From positions 1-8,867 of the forward strand of contig JAKBSX010000071.1 of NCBI GenBank assembly GCA_021844725.1: a stretch of DNA of 8,867 bases, read 5' to 3'. Positions within the stretch are counted from its first letter, which is position 1. Every line of letters starts with the position of its first letter. A program made the position numbers and the translations under genes. The DNA comes from Actinomycetes bacterium (GTDB lineage: Bacteria > Actinomycetota > Acidimicrobiia > Acidimicrobiales > Acidimicrobiaceae). The notes under the pieces are model-generated. The model saw only the letters and a list, made by a program, of their open reading frames with translations. It did not search any database and had not been told where the DNA came from. Of this stretch, positions 1 through 6,669 are shown piece after piece.

Positions 1-129
1 TCTGACGGATACTCATATAGTTATCTTAATTCCTGGGTGTTACATCAGTTCACGGTTGTAAAAGTCGCGAAGTCGGATAAGCCATGTCAAATAACGCTTG
101 AACTTAGGCAAATCATTGAGATCTACTAG
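1..129 (+). other. Open reading frame running in from the left edge, possible gene 3' end
   Basis: Frame 1 of the plus strand is open from the first base to a TAG at 127-129, giving 42 residues (SDGYSYSYLN at the start, LELRQIIEIY at the end). No start codon is needed because the frame could enter from outside the window. It would be the C-terminus of a gene convergent with the TetR gene. I do not recognise the peptide. Forty-two open codons can occur by chance, so this is only a candidate; the sequence to the left would decide it. Confidence 0.2.
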
Positions 130-141
130 TTAGCTAAAGCA

Positions 142-156
142 GGGACACTTAGTCCC
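142..156 (-). terminator. Weak stem-loop downstream of the TetR gene
   Basis: GGGAC and GTCCC form a perfect 5-bp stem around a 5-base loop, about 50 bases after the TAG of the TetR gene. In the minus-strand transcript it is followed by UGCUUUAG, a poor U-tract. It could be a weak intrinsic terminator for the regulator gene, or a bidirectional one if the frame at 1-129 is real. The stem is short, so confidence is low. Confidence 0.25.
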
Positions 157-204
157 GACAGTGCCACCAACCCGGAAGCATCTAGCAGCAACGAAAGTGT
201 GGCC

Positions 205-870
205 CTACAAAAGATGCCTATAATCTTTCTGATGGTCGGCTGCCACCAGCGCTTTGGTTATAAACGAAAGCTGGTTCTGAATATACGAGTGCACGTCGAA
301 CAGAGAGTTCAGATACCAATGCTTCAAAGCCCACATGTGAGCTAGCATGGCCAAAGTTGCCGAGGTAGCAGCGGGCTCCACCGGAACGAACTTTCCGAGC
401 TTCATGCCATCCTGTATGCAGTCCAAGAAATACGAGTTCGTCTCGACTTCCAAGTCCATAAGTCTTTCGCGACCTTCACGGGAGATGCTCTTAGTTTCCC
501 AGTAGGCGAGAAGCGCGGCAGCACGATGTGAATCGACGACAAGGCAGTAGGCGCGAAATCCAGAAGCCAAGCGCTCCACCGGATCCTCGATACCCTCCAT
601 GGAGGCTGGCACCGCTCTGCGGTAAGACTCGATTATGTCATTAACCACTAGCAGAAGTATGTCTTCCTTAGTATCGACATACTGATAGATGGTTCCTACG
701 CTGACCCCAGCCTCCTTGGCGAGATCAGAAATCAACATCTTGTGAAAACCTTGCTGTAGCAACAGTCTGGTCGCGGCACTCCGGATTTGCCCCAAGCGCC
801 ATTCGATACGCGCTACACGAACCGCTTCCATACCGTCGGGATTTCCAGATGGACAGTCTGACAGGCTCAT
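205..870 (-). CDS. TetR/AcrR-family transcriptional regulator
   Basis: A 221-residue one-component repressor, of usual length for the family. Residues about 22-72 form the TetR_N DNA-binding domain. Its helix-turn-helix is visible as ISDLAKEAGVSVGTIYQYVD (from about residue 47), followed by TKEDIL, the typical end of this domain. The C-terminal ligand domain (about 85-221) is helical, with an AHMWALKHWYL stretch near residue 180. I chose the ATG at 870 because AAGGTGG lies 8 bases upstream; the longer frame from the GTG at 882 would start inside that ribosome binding site. The gene is last in the row, about 230 bp after the ACAD-1 stop, and probably has its own promoter. TetR proteins beside fatty-acid or alicyclic-acid genes usually repress the neighbouring operon and respond to an acyl-CoA; this role is inferred. 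The operator was not located. Confidence 0.9.
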   Translation of the reverse strand: MSLSDCPSGNPDGMEAVRVARIEWRLGQIRSAATRLLLQQGFHKMLISDLAKEAGVSVGTIYQYVDTKEDILLLVVNDIIESYRRAVPASMEGIEDPVERLASGFRAYCLVVDSHRAAALLAYWETKSISREGRERLMDLEVETNSYFLDCIQDGMKLGKFVPVEPAATSATLAMLAHMWALKHWYLNSLFDVHSYIQNQLSFITKALVAADHQKDYRHLL

Positions 871-1101
871 ACAAAAAACCACCTTGAATACGACATCAAT
901 CGAACCGCTTGACCTTTACAACATATCAAATACAAATTTTCCATACACTTATCACCTTCATTACCATCGTTTACCATGGCTGCCTCCAAATATGTCTAAC
1001 AACCTGAACCACCTGAACAACCTAAACAACCTGTCTTGTTTCTATGGCAATACTTACGATTACAAAACACGACTAAAAACTCACAAACTTGGGTCAACCT
1101 A
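871..1101 (-). promoter_or_regulatory. Probable tetR upstream region; no gene seen
   Basis: These 231 bases separate the ACAD-1 stop from the TetR start. The stretch is A+T-rich compared with its neighbours. It holds the tetR ribosome binding site (AAGGTGG, minus strand, 885-879) and a 9-bp tandem repeat (998-1033). I see no strong terminator after ACAD-1 and no clear palindromic TetR operator. It is the obvious place for the tetR promoter, but no convincing -35/-10 pair could be assigned. Confidence 0.45.
998..1033. repeat. Four tandem copies of a 9-bp repeat
   Basis: Plus-strand consensus AACAACCTG, four contiguous units at 998-1006, 1007-1015, 1016-1024 and 1025-1033. Units 1 and 4 are identical, unit 2 has one change (AACCACCTG) and unit 3 has one change (AACAACCTA). 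The array lies about 130 bp upstream of the TetR start codon, in the non-coding gap. It could be a direct-repeat protein-binding array or a slippage product. The 9-bp period is a little short of one helical turn. Confidence 0.8.
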
Positions 1102-2250
1102 TCAACTCAAAAGCAGCGCATTAGCAATTTCGAGGATCTGATTGCTGCCAGCCATGAGCTGAGTCATCTTCGCATCACGCATCAGACGCTCAACTGGATA
1201 GTCCTTTACGAAGCCATAACCACCGAAGATCTGGATTGCATCAATGGCAACCTCTACCGCAACCTTGGAGGCAAACCATTTTGAGCCCGCATCTACAGCA
1301 ATACTGTCTCTATTTCCCCAGCCCGGCCGGTGCGAATCCAATTGAGCTGCTGCCGCAAAGGTGAGTTGACGTGCTGCTTCAAGGTTGAGCGCCATTGTTC
1401 CAAGTATTGTCCTTGTACTCTCGAAGTCACTAATTGGGACCCCAAACTGATGGCGCTCGAGCGCATAGATATGAGCATGACGAAGAGCCGCAGTTGCAAT
1501 TCCATTCGCCTGCGCAGCCAACGCTACTTGCGCTACCGAGCGAAAAGCCTTAAATGCCAGAGCGTTATCTTCACTGGTTGCAATGATCTCTTCGGTAGTG
1601 ACGACCACATTTTCTAACGTCAACGACTTGAGACAACTTCCCATAAGGCCAAGATCTGACTCCAAGGGGCCTTCATTAATTCTACCACTATGCGGACTAG
1701 CGATATCTATAGCCACCAAACGGGACTCCGCCTGAACCTTCACCTCGGCAATGAGCACCAGCTTGGCCCCGAAATCAAAACTGGGTATCCAGTGAAGTTT
1801 CCCATTCAGAACAATCCCTCCACCGTCGACCGAAGCAAGCATCTCTGTCTTATCCTCAAAAGAGTCGGTGGACCACACCAGGAGCGACGTCCCATTTGCA
1901 ACTCGTGACAAGAGATCCGATTTGAATTGGCCATTTCGACCCGCTACGACGGCAGCTACACCTGCCAGGTTCTGGGCCAATATCAATGCGACAGCTGCGC
2001 TTCCTTTCGCCATCTCCTCGATCAAGATCGCCGAATCCACCATTGAAGCGCCACCCCCTCCATAGTTTGCCGGAACAGTGGGCGCATTTAGACCCATTTC
2101 GGTCAACGCCTGGTATATCTCACGAGGAATCTTGCCGTTTTCATCAATCGCCTTGGAATTGGGCTCAACTTTGGCTTCAACGAAACTGCGAACAGTCTCC
2201 CTCAGAAGTCGCCTGTCGTCATCTACGACGGTTGCATCGAGAGTCATCAT
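1102..2250 (-). CDS. Acyl-CoA dehydrogenase family protein without catalytic Glu (ACAD-1)
   Basis: A 382-residue protein of normal ACAD length with the three-part fold: N-terminal helices (about 10-120), central beta region (about 121-225) and C-terminal helical domain. It keeps the contacts that bind the ADP part of FAD across the dimer: RHQFG (266-270) and QIFGGYG (340-346), then YPVERLMRDAK. The catalytic motif, usually YEGT, reads MAGS, with Ala367 where Glu is expected. The alternative helix-G Glu used by isovaleryl-CoA dehydrogenase is also absent. The central flavin-side motif, usually TEPxAGSD, reads STDSFEDK (127-134), and the WITN stretch reads WIPS (154-157). It is therefore unlikely to act alone and is probably the non-catalytic partner of ACAD-2 (inferred). 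GGAG lies 5 bases before the ATG at 2250; a second ATG follows at once. The start overlaps the stop of a small upstream ORF as ATGA. Confidence 0.88.
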   Translation of the reverse strand: MMTLDATVVDDDRRLLRETVRSFVEAKVEPNSKAIDENGKIPREIYQALTEMGLNAPTVPANYGGGGASMVDSAILIEEMAKGSAAVALILAQNLAGVAAVVAGRNGQFKSDLLSRVANGTSLLVWSTDSFEDKTEMLASVDGGGIVLNGKLHWIPSFDFGAKLVLIAEVKVQAESRLVAIDIASPHSGRINEGPLESDLGLMGSCLKSLTLENVVVTTEEIIATSEDNALAFKAFRSVAQVALAAQANGIATAALRHAHIYALERHQFGVPISDFESTRTILGTMALNLEAARQLTFAAAAQLDSHRPGWGNRDSIAVDAGSKWFASKVAVEVAIDAIQIFGGYGFVKDYPVERLMRDAKMTQLMAGSNQILEIANALLLS

Positions 2251-2363
2251 CCGGTCTCCAAACTCTTGAATTTAAGCTTCTTGCAGTCACGGTACGACTT
2301 ATATACTTCATTTGTCTTCTCCACGAATACTGCTCGTTTCATCCTCTCGTAGCGTTTGATCAT
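2247..2363 (-). CDS. Candidate 38-residue basic small protein between LLM and ACAD-1
   Basis: A 39-codon frame fills the gap between the LLM gene and ACAD-1. Its ATG at 2363 overlaps the LLM stop as ATGA, and its TGA (2249-2247) overlaps the first ATG of ACAD-1 as ATGA, so both ends have the geometry of translational coupling. The peptide starts MIKRYERMKRAVFVEK and ends KKLKFKSLETG. It is rich in Lys and Arg (12 of 38) and has one Cys; no signal peptide or membrane segment is visible. I do not recognise it. There is no clear ribosome binding site of its own, so translation would depend on reinitiation. It may only be a coupling device that delivers ribosomes to ACAD-1, or a chance frame. Confidence 0.4.
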   Translation of the reverse strand: MIKRYERMKRAVFVEKTNEVYKSYRDCKKLKFKSLETG

Positions 2364-3310
2364 GCCAGTGCAACCATAAGTCTTCTGAAACTATCCAGAT
2401 CGCCCGCTGCTGTCGAGGGCACCACGATCGGATCGATGCCTTTTTGCTGAAGTTCACGTAGCTTTTCCCGGCAGGTATCAACATCTCCCATAATTGCCAC
2501 GTCATCCACGAACTCAGATGGCAGTCGGCTTGCCACTGAATCCAAATCCCCGCTTAGCGAAGGAGCAAAGTTCTCAAGTCCAAGAGAAAATAACCAGTTT
2601 CGGTACTGCTCGATACGGAGATACGACGCCATCTCCCTTCGAATGCGACGCTCCGAAATTCCTTCGCTATCAGAGATTGCGACCCGGACAAAAGATGTCC
2701 AGTCAAATGGCCTTACAGGGCTGGAAACTTGCGACACTAAGAACGATGCCTTTGATCGGGGCATGAAATTCAATATCAGACCATCGGAAAGCTGCTCCGC
2801 CGCTTTACGCATGACCGGCCCCATTGCCGCAAGGTAAATCTTTGGGCGTGCCTTCGGCACTATGTCAAGCTTAAATCCGACCGAGCGAAATGCGGTACCG
2901 GTGTGATCCGTACTTTCTCCAGCTAATGTCTGCCGTATTATCTCCATTGCGTCGCGGACCCTTACCAGCGGTTGCCCAAATTCTCTGCCGTGCCAATCCT
3001 CGACAATGATTCGGCTCGAAACACCAAGTCCAAGGGTCACCCGCCCAGGCGCCAGATCAGCCAGCGTTATCGCGCTCATTGCTAATGCCACAGGGGAGCG
3101 GCTTCCAAGTGGTACTATCGCTGTACCGAGATTTACCTTCTCAGTCATACTGGTCAGAGCTGCCACAACTGAAATCGCGTCAAAGGTACTAACCTCAGGC
3201 ACCCAAACCGCTGAATATCCAAGCCCTTCGGCTTCAACTCCCAGTCGAACAGCATCGCTCGCACTGCAGGCACGAAACGGAACCAGTATTCCAAGACCGT
3301 TCACAACCAA
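2360..3310 (-). CDS. LLM-class (luciferase-like) F420-dependent oxidoreductase
   Basis: A 316-residue TIM-barrel flavin/F420 oxidoreductase of the luciferase-like family, of usual length. Visible landmarks are the N-terminal strand GLGILVPF, AEGLGYSAVWVPE (about 27-39), VNLGTAIVPLGSRSP (about 59-73), the GRVTLGLGVSSR glycine-rich turn (about 89-100) and the DWHGREFGQP loop with RVRDAMEIIR after it. These match proteins that use coenzyme F420 for hydride transfer; use of FMN instead cannot be excluded. The substrate is unknown; in this setting it is probably an acyl-CoA or carbonyl intermediate. The start is uncertain: the TTG at 3310 has only a weak GAG 9 bases upstream, and the strong GGAGG at 3335-3331 sits before an out-of-frame ATG. 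GTG at 3304 is the other choice. The stop overlaps the small ORF at 2247-2363. Confidence 0.88.
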   Translation of the reverse strand: MVVNGLGILVPFRACSASDAVRLGVEAEGLGYSAVWVPEVSTFDAISVVAALTSMTEKVNLGTAIVPLGSRSPVALAMSAITLADLAPGRVTLGLGVSSRIIVEDWHGREFGQPLVRVRDAMEIIRQTLAGESTDHTGTAFRSVGFKLDIVPKARPKIYLAAMGPVMRKAAEQLSDGLILNFMPRSKASFLVSQVSSPVRPFDWTSFVRVAISDSEGISERRIRREMASYLRIEQYRNWLFSLGLENFAPSLSGDLDSVASRLPSEFVDDVAIMGDVDTCREKLRELQQKGIDPIVVPSTAAGDLDSFRRLMVALA

Positions 3311-3433
3311 GCTGCCGATCTCGACATAGCCTCCGCAAATTCGGACATCCAGCTAATAAATACCAGCTGAATCTCCAAGAAATCCAGCTGTCTACCTGAA
3401 CGCTGATATTGCCAGAAGTCTCTTCTGAAAGCA

Positions 3434-4597
3434 TCATCTGACCGCAAAATTCACCTGTCCTAGTTCTTTCATAATCGCATTCTTCTGAATCTGATTTGTG
3501 CCTTCGAAGATCTGAAGAATCTTCGCATCGCGATAGAAACGCTGTAAAGGTGCATCCACCGCTACAGCTTTTCGGCCTGCCACCTCAAGAGCTTCGCTTG
3601 CTACCTTCATTGCTATCTCGCTACAAAACGCCTTGGTGCTCGATGCCTCCCACATTGCAGGAAGTTCACCTATCGAATCCGCTCGTCTCGTGACGTCATA
3701 AAGCAGGGCGCGTGCCGCAAAGACCTGCATCAGCAATTCTGTTAGCTTGTGACCCTTGGCCTGATGGCTGCTGGTCAGCATTCTCAACTCACCCTCTGAT
3801 GGCCCCATGACCCTCATCAACTCTTCAAAAACCCCCCGGGCAACTCCGACGCTCACCGCGCCTATGAGCGGACGACTCCAGCGCAGGGTACTTAGTGCCA
3901 ATCCAACCCCTTCTCCGATGTTGCCAATTACCGAACTGGCGGGTACCCGCACCTTGTCGAACACCACGTCCCCGGTTGGAGATGCCCGCAAACCCATCTT
4001 GTGTTCATACCTGGCAATGGAAAGCCCTGGGGAATCTGAAGGCACAACAAATGCACTGATCGACTTTGAACTTCTCTCCGGCTTGGTCCTGGCAAACACC
4101 AGGTATCGACTCGCGATCCCTACATTGGAGATGAAGCGCTTGCTCCCATCGATCACGTACTCGTTGCCATCCAGACGGGCTGTGGTCTTCATGGATAGGA
4201 TATCTGACCCTGCTTCGGCTTCAGTGAGTCCCCATCCCCAAATGGTTCCCTCGCTCATCTCGTCTACCAGCTCTTCTGCCAACAGAGACCCCGACAAAAG
4301 GATAGTGTGCCCCACTGTTAGCTGGCTCTGCACCAAAACAGCTGTGGAAGTGCACCTGGCCGCAAGTGCCTCGATCCATCGGCATTGAGTGGTCAGATCG
4401 GCTTCACCACCTTTCGGGCGATGCACGGCTTTCCACACTCCTTGGTCCTTTAGCAGCGAAATCACTTCCGGATCGAACCTCTCTAGACGATCCATCTTCT
4501 CCGGATATCCAGCCAGCAAAGCGGCAAATCTCTCTGCTTCTATGAGGCCATCCTCAACTTTACTGCCACCCAAATGACCTTGGTCTGGTCGATCCAC
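3434..4597 (-). CDS. Acyl-CoA dehydrogenase with catalytic Glu but without FAD-ADP motifs (ACAD-2)
   Basis: A 387-residue ACAD. The flavin-side motif LTEAEAGSD (124-132), the FISN stretch (155-158) and the catalytic motif FEGTNQIQ with Glu365 are all intact. It would remove the alpha and beta hydrogens of an acyl-CoA and pass electrons through FAD to electron-transfer flavoprotein. What is missing is the set of residues that hold the FAD ADP group across the dimer: the RxxFG segment is replaced by GELRML (269-274), and the QxxGGxG loop reads EVAGRKAV (338-345). ACAD-1 has exactly these. The two probably form a heteromer in which this subunit supplies the base and flavin pocket (inferred). The start is a GTG with AAGGGA 8 bases upstream, inside the 3' end of the frameshift-corrected ligase frame, whose TGA is only 3 bp away. 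Confidence 0.9.
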   Translation of the reverse strand: MDRPDQGHLGGSKVEDGLIEAERFAALLAGYPEKMDRLERFDPEVISLLKDQGVWKAVHRPKGGEADLTTQCRWIEALAARCTSTAVLVQSQLTVGHTILLSGSLLAEELVDEMSEGTIWGWGLTEAEAGSDILSMKTTARLDGNEYVIDGSKRFISNVGIASRYLVFARTKPERSSKSISAFVVPSDSPGLSIARYEHKMGLRASPTGDVVFDKVRVPASSVIGNIGEGVGLALSTLRWSRPLIGAVSVGVARGVFEELMRVMGPSEGELRMLTSSHQAKGHKLTELLMQVFAARALLYDVTRRADSIGELPAMWEASSTKAFCSEIAMKVASEALEVAGRKAVAVDAPLQRFYRDAKILQIFEGTNQIQKNAIMKELGQVNFAVR

Positions 4598-4600
4598 GAG

Positions 4601-6354
4601 TCAGTTCCCTTCTTGCTTATTCTGCTCCACGGCTATCAGCTGTCTGAGCCTAAACCTGAGCTTTTTCACCTTGTCGGTGGCGTCGTAGAGCCTATTATCA
4701 AGAATCATCAAGTTCGTGTCCTGTAGACCCTGGCCATTGCGGCATTCTCCAGAAAGGCTGTCAAATCTTCACGCCATACCGCCATAGCCAGATTTTGGAT
4801 CGCTACCGCGTACACCCTCTTACCCAGCTGCTCCTCTCGGTATGCGGCAATTGTAACCTCCGAAATCCCCGAATGTCTGCAAGGTAAGGACTCGATCTCA
4901 GCCACTGGCACATTCTGGCTACCACTAATGATACGGTCTTTGATCCACCCGACAACCCTAAAGTGGATCCGTGAGTAGATTCGGGCGAGGTCACCTTTTG
5001 AAAAGTAACCTTCCGCGTCAAGCACCTCTTGATTAGACTGTGGTCGGTTTACATATCGCAGCATTTGCGATAAAGCACCAACCGTAAGCTCGCCAACGCT
5101 ATCCAATCGAATAACTTTGCAACTGGCCAACTGAGCTATATTCAACTCTATCCATGGCAGTGGCAGACCATCAGAGTCTGAACCAACTAGCTCAGCCTCA
5201 CCGAAATAGGTGCAGATTGCTGTTCCATTTTCAGTCATGCGCCAGATCTCTATAGTTTCTTCCACCACCGCTGGCAGAATAGCAACACCACCTGATGCTA
5301 TATAGCTAAGGCTGGACCGATACATTGGAAATCCGCTTGGCGCTCCAATCAGATCTATCACGAAAGTCGTCGAAGACAAAGACCGGGTAACCTTTACACT
5401 CTTGATTATTGCCACCGCGTTTTCCTGGTCCCAGATATCCCGACAAATCGCATTAATGCCAAGAATCGCCAGTGTGATGCATCCGTAGATGAATCTGGTG
5501 GAATGATCCCGGGCGGAAGGTTTCCATACCAAATCATCTGTACTCAAAATCATGATCTGGTAAATAGAGCGCGCGCGGGCGAACATTGTAGTGCGAGCCT
5601 GCCCTATACCCTTAGGCTCGCCCATTGCTCCAGTAGTGAATAGTGTCTCCGAATCCTGATCGGGATCAGGATTCGATCCCGCAAGAAATACCTTGTTACT
5701 TGCTTGCCAAGGATACGACATGATATCATCCTCGCACAACACACACCCAGGTCTTCTTTCACCCTGGGCCAAAGGCGAATGCCTCAGAGAGGATAGACCA
5801 GAATCTACCCTCGCCCTTGTCGTAGGGTACTCAAAACCGCTATATATGGACTGGACTAAACACATCTTGCAAAGCTGTATCATGAAACTGACGTCTCGCT
5901 CACGATAAACGGGAATTATCGCCTTCAGAACCGCTCCAATCCTGGCAGTCGCCAGAAATATGACATTGAACTGCCACCAATTCGGGAGCTGGATGGAGCC
6001 AACGTCCCTCGTGGAGACTCCGCTTTCAAACCACAATCCAACAATCCGATTGACCAATATGTATAGGTCAGAATAAAAAGTTTCATCCACTCTTATGTTT
6101 TCACCGAAATTAGTCACCAGTGCGGTTTTTACTGGACTTACAGGCCAGAAACGTGCAAGGTCATCGATTATTGTCGAGTCCCACCGCCCCGAATTGTAAT
6201 ACTGTTGACAGCCAAGTTCATTGTATCCAAGTCCAAAATTCTCAAGGGAAACTCGTGTCAGCTGGTTAGGTGGGGGGGCGCGGTTCCCCGCGCCTTCGGC
6301 TCGATCCTCATACTTATCGAATTCCGTACGCCCACCAGCCTTTCTTTTCGTCAT
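4601..6354 (-). pseudogene. Acyl-CoA synthetase, cyclohexanecarboxylate-CoA ligase type, frameshifted near the 3' end
   Basis: An AMP-forming ligase would activate a carboxylic acid to its CoA thioester. Numbering is from the ATG at 6354. Family landmarks are YYNSGRW (52-58), IQLPNWW (121-127), IPVYRERD (147-154), the P-loop LFTTGAMGEPKG (238-249), YFGEAE (383-388), GELTVG (421-426), GDLARI (454-459) and GWIKD (469-473). The frame stops early at 4708. The expected C-terminus, with the A10-like motif DATDKVKK then LRFRLRQ, continues in the -1 frame to a TGA at 4601, 3 bp before ACAD-2. Several core residues have also changed (TSGTTG to TTGAMG, GR to GW, RGG to SGS), which suggests decay or a changed role. 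The chosen ATG has GGAG 10 bases upstream; an open frame extends to 6432 but has no family similarity there. A sequencing error at about 4715-4725 is the main alternative. Confidence 0.78.
6277..6294. repeat. GC-rich hairpin within the 5' part of the ligase frame
   Basis: GGCGCGG and CCGCGCC form a perfect 7-bp stem around the loop TTCC, next to a run of seven G (6272-6278). It is the strongest local G+C peak I noticed. It falls in the ligase frame, where it encodes a Pro-rich stretch (about residues 22-32, GAGNRAPPPNQ) upstream of the first family landmark. The minus-strand core GGCGCGGGGAAC resembles, from memory, a GC-rich palindromic motif common in Streptomyces genomes; this was not checked. 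Confidence 0.7.
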
Positions 6355-6497
6355 TGCCCCAAAACTCCAAAATACGGAACTACCAGAGCGGCAATATGTG
6401 GAGATGTAAGGCTGTAACTTCGAAATGTGCAATCTGTGGGCACAAGATCTACCTCAACGCGCTCAAGGACTTTCACGTACCCACACCATTGATGTAT

Positions 6498-6604
6498 CAC
6501 CGTAGGTCCACTCCTTTTCCTGTCCGGCAACGGCGCCACGAAAGATAGCCGTGACGGAGACTGATCCTCAGAGACACATCGAAAGCTGAGCTGGACCTAC
6601 GGTG
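6498..6604. repeat. 13-bp perfect inverted repeat flanking 81 bp
   Basis: CACCGTAGGTCCA at 6498-6510 is exactly complementary to TGGACCTACGGTG at 6592-6604. The 107-bp unit could be a small non-autonomous mobile element (MITE-like) or a long-range RNA stem. I could see no target-site duplication next to the outer ends, and no other copy in the window. Confidence 0.6.
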
Positions 6605-6632
6605 CTTGTGTGATATCATGCTATCCACCATC

Positions 6633-6669
6633 CTCTCAGACGAACTGAGAGTTAACCCAATTCGTCTGA
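6633..6669 (-). promoter_or_regulatory. Two mutually exclusive stem-loops after the hydratase stop
   Basis: CTCTCAG/CTGAGAG (6633-6639 and 6645-6651) make a 7-bp stem with a 5-base loop. TCAGACGAA/TTCGTCTGA (6636-6644 and 6661-6669) make a 9-bp stem with a 16-base loop. They share bases, so only one can form at a time. They start 5 bases after the TGA of the hydratase gene in the minus-strand transcript. No U-tract follows either, so a simple intrinsic terminator is unlikely; an mRNA 3'-end stabiliser, a processing site or an attenuator-like switch are possible. Confidence 0.45.

Noticed and set aside
1..16. Possible start of a minus-strand gene (ATG at 16, MSIRQ)
   Set aside because: Only five codons are visible and no well-spaced ribosome binding site precedes it.
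62..90. Possible minus-strand promoter (TTGACA at 90-85)
   Set aside because: A good -35 is present, but no TATAAT-like -10 follows at 16-18 bases.
884..1141. 85-residue plus-strand frame upstream of tetR, with NNLNHLNNLNNL
   Set aside because: The Asn/Leu repeat is only the 9-bp tandem repeat read in frame. The frame starts with a TTG without a ribosome binding site and runs into the 3' end of ACAD-1.
1986..2450. 154-residue plus-strand frame
   Set aside because: It lies antisense to ACAD-1 and the LLM gene, which both have clear family motifs; the translation shows no domain.
3349..3389. Three CCAGCT copies in the ACAD-2/LLM gap (3349, 3363, 3384)
   Set aside because: The shared core is six bases, half of a common palindrome, and the spacing is uneven; chance is adequate.
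3807..4388. 193-residue plus-strand frame
   Set aside because: It is antisense to ACAD-2, whose motifs are unmistakable; composition is Ser/Thr/Pro-rich, as expected of a shadow frame.
5720..5729. ATGATATCAT palindrome, with a related TGATATCA near 6611
   Set aside because: One copy lies inside the ligase coding frame, and short A+T palindromes are expected by chance.
6270..6548. Plus-strand frame with a CAICGH zinc-ribbon-like motif
   Set aside because: Only one Cys pair is present, the frame overlaps the ligase 5' end antisense, and there is no ribosome binding site.
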